Position numbers and translations under genes: made by a program. Positions 34,395-44,152 of a DNA stretch of 64,000 bases are shown here, one piece after another. The notes under the pieces were generated by a model that was not told where the DNA came from, ran no database searches, and saw nothing but the letters and a program-made list of their open reading frames with translations. The stretch covers positions 2,108,001-2,172,000 of the forward strand of contig NZ_BBWW01000001.1 in the NCBI RefSeq assembly GCF_001485215.1, written 5' to 3'. This DNA is from Leptolyngbya sp. NIES-2104 (GTDB lineage: Bacteria > Cyanobacteriota > Cyanobacteriia > Leptolyngbyales > Leptolyngbyaceae). Position 1 is the stretch's first letter, and the number at the start of each line of letters is the position of its first letter.

Positions 34395-35867
34395 CTAAAA
34401 GCGATCGACGTTTTCAAACGTCTTTTGTCCAGATGCTTTTGCTGCTTCTCCACAAGTCCGAGGAGTCGGAAACAGCTTCGTTGGATTGGCGATTCCCTTC
34501 GGATCAAAGGCTTCTCTTACCCATTGCATCGTGTCTAAATCCGCAGGCGTAAACATTTCCGGCATGTAACACCGCTTATCGGCTCCGATGCCATGTTCTC
34601 CAGAAATACTACCGCCGACTTTCACACACAGCTTAAGAATTTCGCCACCGAGTTCTTCAACCTGCTCTAATGCACCCGGAACCGCATTATCGTACAGAAT
34701 TAGCGGATGTAAATTTCCGTCTCCCGCATGAAATACATTCGCCACTTTGTAGCCGTGTTTTTCTCCGAGGGCTTCAATCTCACTCAACACATATTCGAGT
34801 TTGGTGCGCGGAATCACCCCATCCTGCACATAGTAATCAGGACTCATCTTACCCATCGCCGCAAATGCCGCCTTCCGACCTTTCCAAATCGTCAAGCGTT
34901 CATCGGCTTCGGTCGCAACTGTGACATTTCGCGCCCCATTCTTGCGACAAATTTCTGCGACTCGCTGACTATTGACTTCGGCTTCAACTTCTAAACCATC
35001 GACTTCAACCAGCAAAATTGCCGTTGCATCTCGCGGATAGCACCCGGTTGCGACGACATCTTCGACCGCATTAATGCTCATGTTATCCATCATTTCCATG
35101 CCGCCCGGAATGATGCCCGCACTGATGATGTCGGAAACGGTCGCACCTGCGGCTTCTACACTGGTGAAGTCGGCTAAGAGAACGCGAATCGATTCAGGAG
35201 TTTTGAGAATTTTCAGCGTGATTTCCGTCGCGATTCCTAGTGTTCCTTCAGAGCCAACAAACACTCCAGTCAAATCATATCCTGGCATTTCAGGCAGATC
35301 GCCGCCCAATTCCACGATCGAGCCATCCGGGGTGACAATTTTCACGCCCAAAACGTGATTTGTTGTCACGCCATATTTCAGACAATGCACCCCGCCCGAA
35401 TTTTCAGCAACATTGCCACCGATCGAACAAATAATCTGACTCGACGGATCAGGCGCGTAGTAAAATCCTGCCCCGCTGACCGTTTGAGTGACCCAGCTAT
35501 TGATCACCCCAGGCTGAACCACCACCCGCTGATTTTCCAAATCGACCTTGAGAATCTTCCGCATCAGCGACGTGACGATCAAAACGCAATTCTGAATCGG
35601 TAACGCGCCGCCCGATAATCCGGTGCCTGAACCACGAGCGACAAAAGGAACGAGATGGCGATCGCAAATTTTCACGACTGCCGCCACTTGTTCGGTCGTT
35701 CGGGGCAACACCACGAGTTCGGGGCGTTCTCGATAGCTCGTCAACCCATCACATTCGTACACCAACAATTCTTCGCGCTTCCGCACAACGCCGGATTTTC
35801 CCACGACTGCCTCAAACTCTCGTGCGATCGCTTGCCAATTCGGTTGAGTTACTATCGCCGTCATCAT
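34395..35867 (-). CDS. glcD: Glycolate dehydrogenase/oxidase FAD subunit, GlcD-like
   Basis: FAD-dependent oxidation of glycolate to glyoxylate in photorespiration (family role). The PCMH-type FAD domain shows LPRTTEQVAAVVKICDRH, ARGSGTGLSGGALP and GGNVAENSGGVHCLKYGVT. The C-terminal half has FHAGDGNLHPLI and the family motif SGEHGIGADKRCYM. The 490-residue length is typical. Two consecutive ATG codons stand at the start (35867 and 35864). A related 2-hydroxyacid such as D-lactate is an alternative substrate. No glcE or glcF is nearby. Confidence 0.9.
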   Translation of the reverse strand: MMTAIVTQPNWQAIAREFEAVVGKSGVVRKREELLVYECDGLTSYRERPELVVLPRTTEQVAAVVKICDRHLVPFVARGSGTGLSGGALPIQNCVLIVTSLMRKILKVDLENQRVVVQPGVINSWVTQTVSGAGFYYAPDPSSQIICSIGGNVAENSGGVHCLKYGVTTNHVLGVKIVTPDGSIVELGGDLPEMPGYDLTGVFVGSEGTLGIATEITLKILKTPESIRVLLADFTSVEAAGATVSDIISAGIIPGGMEMMDNMSINAVEDVVATGCYPRDATAILLVEVDGLEVEAEVNSQRVAEICRKNGARNVTVATEADERLTIWKGRKAAFAAMGKMSPDYYVQDGVIPRTKLEYVLSEIEALGEKHGYKVANVFHAGDGNLHPLILYDNAVPGALEQVEELGGEILKLCVKVGGSISGEHGIGADKRCYMPEMFTPADLDTMQWVREAFDPKGIANPTKLFPTPRTCGEAAKASGQKTFENVDRF

Positions 35868-36002
35868 GGTTTTCCGTACAACACTATGTTTAACGTACCA
35901 AAGATCAGCTTATACCAAATCTATCTGTGAATGCCACAGATGGACTCGGTATTAGTCACTTTGTCTGTATAGCTGCGGTTTCTAACCGCCAAGCGCATCA
36001 CC

Positions 36003-39000
36003 TTAACCATCAATTGCACCTAAAGCCTTTAATGTTGTTTTTTGTGCATTCGTAATTCCGCTCACGTTTGTAATATTCATGCCGTCATAAGGCTGCGGTT
36101 TCTGTAGTACTTTCAAGCATTCTCCAGTTTCCACACTCCATAATCGAACCGTTTGATCTTCGCTACCACTTGCAATCACCAAACCCTCTCGATCGAACTT
36201 CACCGACCAAATTCGATCTAAATGTCCTCGTAAAATTTGACAGTCTCCAGTTCTGAGATTCCAAAGTTTCACGGTTTGATCAATTCCGCCACTTGCAATG
36301 TGATCACTCGTTGGCGAAAATGCGACTGACATAATACGATCGTTATTCTGAAACACGCTTTCACACTGTCCCGATTTCAAATCCCAAATTCTAACTGTAC
36401 CGTCTTCACTACCGCTCACTAACTGTTTTCCATCTGTGCTAAATGCGATCGACATGACGCGATTGGTATGTCCTTGTAGCGTTTGCAAACATTGACCTGT
36501 GTGCGGATTCCAGAGATGAATCAAATGATTCTCTTCACCGCTGGCGAGAAATTCACCATCAGGACTATACGCGATCGACCAAATCCGGCTCTGCGCCGCT
36601 AAGATATGCAAACATTCGCCAGTGTTCGGATTCCAAAGTCGAATCGTTTGATCAAAGCTTCCACTTGCGAGAGTCGTTCCATTCGGACTAAATACGACTG
36701 ACCAAACCCAATTTGTATGTCCGCGTAGCACTTTTAGGCATTGATTTGTCGATCGTTCCCACACCCGGATCGTATGATCAAAGCTTCCACTTGCCAGCAA
36801 TTGATCATCAGGACTAAATGCCACTGTCCAAACCCAGTTCTCATGCCCATAAAAGCTACTAACACAGGTTCCAGTCGCACTATCCCAAAGATTCACAGTT
36901 TGATCAGTGCTAGTACTTGCTAAGAACTGATTATCGCAGCTAAATTCAACTGATAGAACGAAGTTGGTATAGCCTTGGAGTGTTTTACAACATTCTCCAG
37001 TTTGAGTGTGCCAGAGTCGAACCGATTGATCAGCGCTACCACTAGCAATCATGTTTCCGGTGGGGCTAAAAATTGTCGATCGAATCACACCTCGATGCTG
37101 TTGTAATGTCTTCAAACACTTACCTGAAGCAATATCCCAAAGCTTGATCGTTTCATCAAAGCTACCACTTAAGAGCGTTTGTCCATCCGGGCTAAAGTTC
37201 ACACATCGAACTTGATCTAAATGTCCTGTTAATGTTTTTACACAGTTCGAGGTTTCAATGTCCCAAAGTTTAATCGTTGCATCTTCACTTCCTGTTGCAA
37301 GCAGTGTTCCATCAGGACTAAAAGCAACGCTCCTCACTGTATTTGTATGTCCTTCAATCGTTTTCAGGCATTTACCCGTTTGCACATTCCAGAGTTTGAT
37401 TGTGCGATCGTCACTTCCACTTGCTAACATTCGACCATCAGGACTAAAAGCAATCTTACAAATCCAATGTTGATGTCCTTCCAACACTTGTAAGGGCTTG
37501 CCTGTGTTGAGATCCCAAAGTCGGATGGTGCGATCGGCGCTACTACTGGCAAGAATCGGAGCCGTGGGAGAAACGGCGATCGAGATTACCCAATCCTGAT
37601 GTTCCGTCAATGTTCGCAAACATCCGCCTGTTTTTGCATTCCAGATTTTAACTGTGTTGTCTCCACTTGCCGAAACAATCCAGTTACCATCTGGACTAAA
37701 TGCAATCTCACACACCCAATGCTGATGACCATCACAGGTGAGAATCTTTTGCCCGTCTAGAACATTCCAAAGATGAATTGTTCCTACCGTGTCACTTGCT
37801 GCTAATGTTGCACCATCAGGACTAAAAGCAACCGACCAAACATTTCCTAGGGTTTCAGAGAAGACAGATTTCTTCAAATCAGCATTCGTAAAATTGACTT
37901 GATGTAGACTTACTCCTTGTAGCTGAGCTTGCCACACTGCTAAATCTGAAAAGTCATAGTTCGTTAAATCCGTTTTTAGACAACACAATAGATTGAGAAT
38001 GTTTCCTGCTGCATATCCCGGAGCACAACCATAGTGTTGTCGAAGCTTGATTAAAACGTTTTTTAGCTTTTCTTCTAAGTCCGTCTGGCAATGAGTCGGA
38101 GCCGTTAAACGATCGACTAACGGCTGCATGATCATCCGAATTTGTCGATCGCGAATGTGATCTTCCACCGTTGCTTTAATCAACGCATGAGACATCAATA
38201 GCCCAAATGATTCTGAGCAAAGCTCGTGATAGATACGATCGATAAAGCGATCGATCACGTATTCCATCACCACAGGCTGCTGAGTGAATTTTGCTCCGCG
38301 CCTTTCTACGATCGGTCTTCGTGCCAAAGTTGCTAATGCTTCGATCAATTGACGTTTTGGAACTGCAGGCACTAAATCCTCTGCAAGTTCTGACAACGAT
38401 GCACCATCCCGATCGATCGCAATCCAGTACATGATCTGCTGTTCGAGATGCGATAAGCGATCGAACTGTTCATCTAATAAATCTGAAATTCCACCAAAAA
38501 CCGCTGTTCCTTGGGTGAGAAATTCCCCAACATCGCTATCAAACAAATCTTGAATCGTCGAAGCCGCAATTTTAAGCGCTAATGGATTACCGCCGTATAG
38601 ATTGATAAATCGCTGAAATGTTTTTGAATTCGCTTCTAATTGTTTCGGTTTTAAAAATTCTCCAGCTTCGGTCGAATTCAATCCATCCAATCGAATTGAT
38701 CGCACAAATTGCCCTTCTAACGCTGCGACTTCTTTCGGTTTCTCGCGGCTCGTCAACACCAGACAACTTTGGTGCACTGTTTCCCCGATCCGCCGAAATA
38801 ACTCGCCATAAGATTCATACCCGATCGGGTAATGTCCAGCCCGATCGCCACTCTCTAGAATAGATTCAACATTGTCCAGGATGAGGAGGCAGCGCGACGA
38901 TCGCAAATAGTGCATTAATCGAGCCAATTTCCCATCCACCGTGTCCGGTAGTTCCGTCTCTTGTTGACGCGACAAAAACGGAATCCAGTCCGACAAAATC

Positions 39001-39512
39001 ACATCGAGCGGCGGCGCATCTTGTAACGATCGCCAAATCACCGCCTCAAACTTCCCCTGTACCTGTTGCGCCAACTTCACCGAGAGAACCGTTTTTCCGA
39101 TGCCCCCCATCCCCAAAATCGTCACGAATCGACATTGCTCCTCGGTCAACGCCCGATCGAGCGATTCTAATTCCTGCGATCGCCCACAAAATCCCGACAC
39201 ATCCACCGCTTCCCCCCAATCGATCAGCGCGTGCGATGTGGGAATCGTTGGGCGATCGACTTGGGTAAATTGGCGTAGTGCCACGCGGAAATTGCTCTTC
39301 GTCACCCGCTGCCCTAAGCGATCGGACAACAGTTGCCACAATTGCGCCCCGACCAGCTTGATATAGTCCGGATCGTAATCTTCAGCCGTTGCAATCTGTT
39401 CATACGTCAACCCTTCCCAAGCGCATCGGAACACAACTTCTTGAAGATGAGTCAACCGATCCTGCTGCAACACCCGATCCAACACACCCAGCGCATCTTC
39501 GATCGTGATCAC
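36003..39512 (-). CDS. NB-ARC STAND ATPase with N-terminal vMAP-type HTH domain and 14 WD40 repeats
   Basis: A 1169-residue protein. Residues 1-80 match the N-terminal helical domain common in cyanobacterial STAND proteins (vWA-MoxR-associated type: RLTHLQEVVFRCAWEGLTYE, IKLVGAQLWQLLSDRLG). The NB-ARC ATPase at ~105-430 has Walker A GMGGIGKT (134-141), Walker B CLLILDN (208-214) and a sensor-like LVLTSREKP. From about residue 570 come 14 WD40 repeats, enough for two propellers. No enzymatic effector is visible, so it may recruit one or act as a sensor. It is divergent from a PAS-LuxR gene. Confidence 0.9.
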   Translation of the reverse strand: MITIEDALGVLDRVLQQDRLTHLQEVVFRCAWEGLTYEQIATAEDYDPDYIKLVGAQLWQLLSDRLGQRVTKSNFRVALRQFTQVDRPTIPTSHALIDWGEAVDVSGFCGRSQELESLDRALTEEQCRFVTILGMGGIGKTVLSVKLAQQVQGKFEAVIWRSLQDAPPLDVILSDWIPFLSRQQETELPDTVDGKLARLMHYLRSSRCLLILDNVESILESGDRAGHYPIGYESYGELFRRIGETVHQSCLVLTSREKPKEVAALEGQFVRSIRLDGLNSTEAGEFLKPKQLEANSKTFQRFINLYGGNPLALKIAASTIQDLFDSDVGEFLTQGTAVFGGISDLLDEQFDRLSHLEQQIMYWIAIDRDGASLSELAEDLVPAVPKRQLIEALATLARRPIVERRGAKFTQQPVVMEYVIDRFIDRIYHELCSESFGLLMSHALIKATVEDHIRDRQIRMIMQPLVDRLTAPTHCQTDLEEKLKNVLIKLRQHYGCAPGYAAGNILNLLCCLKTDLTNYDFSDLAVWQAQLQGVSLHQVNFTNADLKKSVFSETLGNVWSVAFSPDGATLAASDTVGTIHLWNVLDGQKILTCDGHQHWVCEIAFSPDGNWIVSASGDNTVKIWNAKTGGCLRTLTEHQDWVISIAVSPTAPILASSSADRTIRLWDLNTGKPLQVLEGHQHWICKIAFSPDGRMLASGSDDRTIKLWNVQTGKCLKTIEGHTNTVRSVAFSPDGTLLATGSEDATIKLWDIETSNCVKTLTGHLDQVRCVNFSPDGQTLLSGSFDETIKLWDIASGKCLKTLQQHRGVIRSTIFSPTGNMIASGSADQSVRLWHTQTGECCKTLQGYTNFVLSVEFSCDNQFLASTSTDQTVNLWDSATGTCVSSFYGHENWVWTVAFSPDDQLLASGSFDHTIRVWERSTNQCLKVLRGHTNWVWSVVFSPNGTTLASGSFDQTIRLWNPNTGECLHILAAQSRIWSIAYSPDGEFLASGEENHLIHLWNPHTGQCLQTLQGHTNRVMSIAFSTDGKQLVSGSEDGTVRIWDLKSGQCESVFQNNDRIMSVAFSPTSDHIASGGIDQTVKLWNLRTGDCQILRGHLDRIWSVKFDREGLVIASGSEDQTVRLWSVETGECLKVLQKPQPYDGMNITNVSGITNAQKTTLKALGAIDG

Positions 39513-39799
39513 GGTAGTTCACCTTTTCTGATTATTCTCGTTTGGCAGATATTAACTGCTTCAACTAGTCTCAGAGAAATTACGGATACCTTAATTTTCC
39601 GACAAAGTTGGGTGGCACAAAATAACGTTTTATAACCTTGAAATCACTAACCTTTTCATACTGTCGATCGCACTTTAGTCGCGTATCGTCGTAGAACAAA
39701 GGTGAATCGGGTGCATAAAACCAATGTTTCAACCGTATTCAGCCTTATCGGAACTCGACTGCTCGGCTTCCGTATTCATTCGTTCATTCGCCCCTGAAG
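39513..39799. promoter_or_regulatory. Divergent promoter spacer between the NB-ARC-WD40 gene and the LuxR-type regulator
   Basis: A 287-base AT-rich region between divergent starts, with runs such as taattttccgacaaagttg and ataacgttttataacctt. It must carry promoters for both genes, but I could not assign -10 or -35 boxes with confidence. No gene or strong hairpin is visible. Confidence 0.45.
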
Positions 39800-40336
39800 A
39801 TGATGAACATGGCTCTAAATACTTCTAATGATTTCCTGTTGTCTGTGCTTGAAGGTTTAGTCGATGGTATTTTGCTGGTCAGTCCGAATGGTGAATTAAT
39901 GTTTGCTAATTCTGCTGCCACCCAACTGTGCCAAAAACTAAACCCGAAAGAGCACTATCCTATTGAGGTCTGGCGTTCCTGCGAAGCGTTGATTGAAAGT
40001 CGCGAATGGTATGGCGATCGACCACTCGTGATCGAGTCCGAACTGCAAATTGAAGATCATCAAACCTATCGAATCCGAGTTCAATGGTTGCAGTTAGATG
40101 AGCCTTGTCTGCTCGTTCGTTTGGAAGATCAACAGCGATCGCTACAAAGTCTTGCCGTCACCGAAGCGAAAAAATTCGGTCTGACTCCAAGAGAAGCCGA
40201 AGTCTGGTTTCTCAAACGCTGTAATCTATCTCGAAAAGAGATTGCGGCTCGATTGTTTATTACGATCGATACTGTGAAAAAACATTTAGGTAATATCCAA
40301 TCAAAACGTCAGGCGCACCAAGAAAGTTGGTGTTAG
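39800..40336 (+). CDS. PAS domain / LuxR-type HTH transcriptional regulator
   Basis: A 178-residue DNA-binding protein. The N-terminal ~100 residues look like a PAS sensor (FLLSVLEGLVDGILLVSPNG, LMFANSAATQLC). Residues ~125-175 are a LuxR/GerE helix-turn-helix (FGLTPREAEVWFL; LSRKEIAARLFITIDTVKKHL). There is no receiver domain. ATG codons occur at codons 1, 2 and 4. It is divergent from the large NB-ARC-WD40 gene and may regulate it; that is inference from position only. A strong terminator follows. Confidence 0.82.
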   Translation: MMNMALNTSNDFLLSVLEGLVDGILLVSPNGELMFANSAATQLCQKLNPKEHYPIEVWRSCEALIESREWYGDRPLVIESELQIEDHQTYRIRVQWLQLDEPCLLVRLEDQQRSLQSLAVTEAKKFGLTPREAEVWFLKRCNLSRKEIAARLFITIDTVKKHLGNIQSKRQAHQESWC

Positions 40337-40340
40337 GAAC

Positions 40341-40378
40341 AAAAAGCTCCGATCTTGGAAAAGATCGGAGCTTTTTCT
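40341..40378 (+). terminator. Rho-independent terminator after the LuxR-type gene
   Basis: aaaaagctccgatctt (40341-40356) pairs perfectly with aagatcggagcttttt (40361-40376) around the loop ggaa, with A- and T-runs on the two sides. It should work in both directions. Confidence 0.9.
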
Positions 40379-40395
40379 ATAGAAATACCAGATTG

Positions 40396-40590
40396 GGGTA
40401 TGTTTTAAAACCTTTTCACTCCGTTGCTGACCCGCCCCGGAATGGAATTCGGGGCTAATCAAACGAAGTCCACTGAAGGGGACTAAAAGCCAATTTGAGC
40501 CTCTTCAGTCCGTTTTAACGGCCTTCGCACTGTTAGCCCCGGAATGGAATTCCGGGGCTAACAGTGCGAAGGCGTTTCAAAACACGCCCT
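40396..40590. repeat. Palindromic element copy 6 (CCCCGGAAT subfamily), rearranged right arm
   Basis: Ends gggtatgttttaaaacc / ggcgtttcaaaacacgccc mirror each other imperfectly. The left core is CCCCGGAATGGAATTCGGGG, as in other copies. The right side differs: 40521-40545 is perfectly inverse-repeated at 40549-40573 (25 bp, 3-base gap), a snap-back palindrome absent from the other copies. The right end overlaps a tandem duplication of the 3' end of pdhA. Confidence 0.88.
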
Positions 40591-40622
40591 AATCCTCAGC
40601 ACACACGCCCTAATCCTCAGCA
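40582..40622. repeat. 21-bp tandem duplication at the 3' end of pdhA
   Basis: acacgccctaatcctcagca occurs at 40582-40601 and again at 40603-40622, period 21. The second copy holds the last codons and stop of pdhA (...A-E-D-stop on the minus strand). The first copy merges with the edge of palindromic element 6. Confidence 0.9.
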
Positions 40623-41641
40623 AAAATGTACTTATACAATTCGCTCGGATCAGGCTCAGGACTTTCCAATCCAAACTTCACCGCATCTTCCACCAACGCC
40701 TGCACTTTCTTCTCAATCTCCTTGATCTCGCTCTGACTGACCAAATTCTGCTCAATCAAATACGAAGAAAACTTCTTCAGGGGATCACGCGCCAACCACG
40801 CCTCTTTTTCCTCTTTCGATCGCAGTTCATCCGGATCAGCCAACGAATGCCCCCGAAATCGATACGTCAAACACTCAATCAACGTCGGACCTTCGCCCGC
40901 TCTCGCCCGTCTCACCGCTTCCTGCGCGACTCCCCGAACCGCCAGCACATCCATGCCGTCCACTTCATAACCGGGCATTCCAAACACGCTGGCTTTCTTG
41001 TAAATCTCAGTTTGCGAACTGGCCCGATCGTGCGCCATCCCGATCGCCCATTTGTTATTCTCAACCACGAAAATGATCGGCAACTTCCACAACGCCGCCA
41101 TATTCAGACATTCAAAGAACTGTCCGTTATTCGTCGTGCCATCACCAAAAAATGCAGCCGTGACCTGATCCGCAGTTTCATCGCCCATCACTTCCCGCCG
41201 ATACTTCGACTGGAACGCTGCCCCAGTCGCCACCGGAATCCCTTCACCGATAAACGCAAATCCGCCCAGCAAACGGTGTTCCGCCGAAAACAAGTGCATC
41301 GAACCGCCGCGACCTTTACTGCATCCAGTCGCCTTACCGAACAATTCCGCCATCACTTCCCGCGCGGGAACACCACACGACAGCGCGTGAACGTGATCGC
41401 GATACGTGCTGCAAACATAATCTTCACCCGGACGCATCGCCCGAATTACACCCGTTGAAACCGCTTCTTGACCGTTATATAAGTGAACGAATCCGAACAT
41501 CTTGCCGCGATAGTACATTTCGGCACACTTATCTTCAAAAAAGCGACCCAACACCATATCCTCATACAGCATCAACCCTTCTTCGCGGGTCACTTGTGCG
41601 GGCACTGTTTGAAATGCCGGAAATGCTCTTTCTTGAACCAT
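40610..41641 (-). CDS. pdhA: Pyruvate dehydrogenase E1 component, alpha subunit
   Basis: TPP-dependent decarboxylation of pyruvate in the pyruvate dehydrogenase complex. The TPP/Mg motif is [25 protein letters not shown], with VVENN and later [15 protein letters not shown]. The 343-residue length is typical of cyanobacterial PdhA. I start at the ATG at 41641 (MVQERAFP); a codon three positions upstream is possible. It works with lpdA of this window and with PdhB and PdhC elsewhere. The extreme 3' end is tandemly duplicated. Confidence 0.94.
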   Translation of the reverse strand: MVQERAFPAFQTVPAQVTREEGLMLYEDMVLGRFFEDKCAEMYYRGKMFGFVHLYNGQEAVSTGVIRAMRPGEDYVCSTYRDHVHALSCGVPAREVMAELFGKATGCSKGRGGSMHLFSAEHRLLGGFAFIGEGIPVATGAAFQSKYRREVMGDETADQVTAAFFGDGTTNNGQFFECLNMAALWKLPIIFVVENNKWAIGMAHDRASSQTEIYKKASVFGMPGYEVDGMDVLAVRGVAQEAVRRARAGEGPTLIECLTYRFRGHSLADPDELRSKEEKEAWLARDPLKKFSSYLIEQNLVSQSEIKEIEKKVQALVEDAVKFGLESPEPDPSELYKYIFAED

Positions 41642-41650
41642 GAGAATCAA

Positions 41651-41990
41651 TTAACCTCGCTGCAATAACCCCAGATCGAACAGTGTAGGTGAAGCCTCGC
41701 AAAGAATCACGCGCCATTCTGAATAATCTAATCTAAAATACCTTCCTGATGTATCAAAGATCAAATGCTGCAACCGGAAACCCTAACAGAATTATGGTTC
41801 GAGATTGACAAACTTCAAGATTTATTTATCTTGAAGTGATGGTCTCAATCCTCAGATACCTTTATTGTTAGGATTACTGTTTCCGAAGTTGCGTACCATC
41901 TCTGACTTTGCATCTACAGGGTATGATGTCTGTCAATTCGATCGTCATTCTCTCAAACCTATCTCTGACACTCTGCTGGGGACGTGACCT
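41651..41990. promoter_or_regulatory. Divergent spacer between pdhA and ftn2
   Basis: About 340 bases without a convincing gene. It contains a 10-bp perfect hairpin, acttcaagat (41812-41821) / atcttgaagt (41828-41837), with a six-base loop and no T-run. Both divergent genes must have promoters here, but no clear boxes could be fixed. Confidence 0.4.
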
Positions 41991-44072
41991 GTGCGTATAC
42001 CGCTCGACTACTACCGAATCTTAGGGCTGCCGATGCAAGCGACGGCAGACCAGTTGAAGCAAGCTCATCGCGATCGCACTTTACAATTGCCCCGCCGTGA
42101 GTATTCCGAAGCCGCGATCGCCACTCGCCGGGACTTACTCGATCGCGCCTTTGCGATCTTGTCTGACCCCGCTCAACGTAAATCCGTTGACGAGGAATTG
42201 TTAGGACTTCAATATGAAAACGATGCGGATGCGGCAACGATCGGACTCGACGATCGACAATTGATCGGAGCGCTTCTGATTCTTCAGGAATTAGGCGAAT
42301 ATGAGCTAGTTCTGAAAATCGGACGACCGTATCTGAGTAGCGGAACGGCATCAATTCGAGATGGACGCTTTGGCGATCCCCGCATTGCTCTGTCTGATAT
42401 TGTGTTGACGATCGCGCTTGCCTGCCTCGAACTCGGACGCGAACAATGGCAGCAAGGACAATACGAAAGTGCGGCTGAAGCGCTGGAAACCGGGCAGGAA
42501 TTGTTATTGCGCGAAGGATTGTTTGCCGGAGTCAGAGGCGAAATTCAATCGGATCTCTATAAGCTGCGTCCGTATCGAATTTTGGAATTGTTGGCGATGC
42601 CCGATGACGAACAAAGCGATCGACAACAGGGCTTACGACTGCTTAAAGATATGCTGCGAGAACGGGGCGGCATTGATGGCACTGGAAATGATCAATCTGG
42701 CTTGAGTATTGATGATTTCCTCAGATTTATTCAGCAACTGCGCGGATATTTGACCGCAGAAGAACAACAGGCATTATTCGAGGAAGAATCTCGCCGCCCG
42801 TCTGCGGTCGCGACTTATTTGGCGGTTTATGCACTCCTGGCACGAGGATTCGCGGATCATCAGCCTGCTCTGATTCGACGTGCGAAATTAATGTTGTTGC
42901 GGCTGGGTAGTCGGCAAGATGTTCACCTAGAACAATCTGTGTGTGCATTGTTGTTAGGACAGACCGAAGAAGCCAGTCGAGTGCTAGAACTCTCACAAGA
43001 ATACGAGCCGCTGGCATTCATTCGCGAAAATTCTCAAGGCGCACCGGACTTACTGCCAGGATTATGTCTTTACTCAGAACGTTGGCTTCAGGATGAGGTT
43101 TTCCCTCACTTCCGTGATTTAGCGAAACGAGAAGCTTTACTAAAAGACTATTTTGCAGATGAGCAAGTTCAGGCTTATCTCGAGGAATTGCCCGTCGATG
43201 GGGAAGTGCTGACCGATTGGTCAATGGCAGAACGCGGTTTAGTTCACCATGAATTGAGCTACGGAGCCACATCAAGAAATGGTAAATCGATCGCAGTCGA
43301 AGACAACTACGGCGGACATCGATCGACTACTGCAACCTTAACCGCAACGCCTGAAGTCGCGGCTTCAGAACGATCGACAAAATTGGCTGGCACAGAAACC
43401 CGTTCAACCGTTGCGCGTCCCGCTCGTAATGGTCGCCCGCGCCCGCCACAAACTCGTCATCAAGAGCCGGATCACACCGAACCGAGAGCAAGAGCACCGA
43501 GGGAAAATCGTCGATCGCGCTGGTTACCGATCATTCTCGGACTGGCACTGGCGATGGGTCTAGGCTTTTTGATTATCCGAGCACTCCGAGCGTTCACCAA
43601 TCCAAACGCTCAAACCGCAAATGATGCCATTCCAGTCCAGCTTGATCAACCGATCGTGCATTTAGTCCCGCCTGGGCAAGCCGTGTCGCTTTCCGGCGAG
43701 ATGAATCAACCTCTGGCTCAGAAAGTGTTAGAAACTTGGCTAGATGCGAAAAAATTGGCGATGGGTAAAACTCATGACCCGTCCAAGTTGTCGCAAATTC
43801 TCATCGACCCTCGACTGTCCGAGTGGCAGCGCAATGTCGAGGAAAGTAAGCGGGATAACTTATATATCGAGTACGATCATGCGGTCAAAGTCGATCGCGT
43901 TGAAGTTAGTCCAACTGATCCGAATCAAGCCAGCGTAAAAGCGACTGTTACCGAGGTTCGGAAGTATTTTCCGGGCGGTCAGGCAGGCGAAGTTCAGACC
44001 GATCGAGATATGTCAGTTCGCTATACCTTAGTGCGACAAGACAATCAGTGGCGGATTAAAGACTGGCAGTAA
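41991..44072 (+). CDS. ftn2: Cell-division protein Ftn2 (ARC6 homologue)
   Basis: FtsZ-ring anchoring protein of the inner membrane, the cyanobacterial relative of chloroplast ARC6. It starts with GTG. The N-terminus is a degenerate J-domain (LDYYRILGLPMQATADQLKQAHRDRTLQL) without the HPD triad. A long helical cytoplasmic region leads to a Pro/Arg-rich linker and one membrane helix near residues 505-527 (WLPIILGLALAMGLGFLIIR). The C-terminal ~130 residues are the IMS (DUF4101) domain (AQKVLETWLDAKKLAMG; VRYTLVRQDNQWRIKDWQ). At 693 residues it is within the family range. Confidence 0.92.
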   Translation: MRIPLDYYRILGLPMQATADQLKQAHRDRTLQLPRREYSEAAIATRRDLLDRAFAILSDPAQRKSVDEELLGLQYENDADAATIGLDDRQLIGALLILQELGEYELVLKIGRPYLSSGTASIRDGRFGDPRIALSDIVLTIALACLELGREQWQQGQYESAAEALETGQELLLREGLFAGVRGEIQSDLYKLRPYRILELLAMPDDEQSDRQQGLRLLKDMLRERGGIDGTGNDQSGLSIDDFLRFIQQLRGYLTAEEQQALFEEESRRPSAVATYLAVYALLARGFADHQPALIRRAKLMLLRLGSRQDVHLEQSVCALLLGQTEEASRVLELSQEYEPLAFIRENSQGAPDLLPGLCLYSERWLQDEVFPHFRDLAKREALLKDYFADEQVQAYLEELPVDGEVLTDWSMAERGLVHHELSYGATSRNGKSIAVEDNYGGHRSTTATLTATPEVAASERSTKLAGTETRSTVARPARNGRPRPPQTRHQEPDHTEPRARAPRENRRSRWLPIILGLALAMGLGFLIIRALRAFTNPNAQTANDAIPVQLDQPIVHLVPPGQAVSLSGEMNQPLAQKVLETWLDAKKLAMGKTHDPSKLSQILIDPRLSEWQRNVEESKRDNLYIEYDHAVKVDRVEVSPTDPNQASVKATVTEVRKYFPGGQAGEVQTDRDMSVRYTLVRQDNQWRIKDWQ

Positions 44073-44152
44073 AATTAACTCGAAAATGTCCGTCCTTTGA
44101 CTGCGCTAAATGGGGATACGATCCAGTACGATAGTGCAGGGAGTAGCGCCCG

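Noticed and set aside
40847-41458. 203-residue + strand frame opposite pdhA
   Set aside because: It lies wholly inside the strongly supported pdhA gene on the other strand, has no recognisable motif and has an Arg/His-rich composition typical of an antisense shadow.
41959-42354. 131-residue minus-strand frame at the start of ftn2
   Set aside because: It is antisense to the well-supported J-domain-like N-terminus of Ftn2 and shows no family motif.
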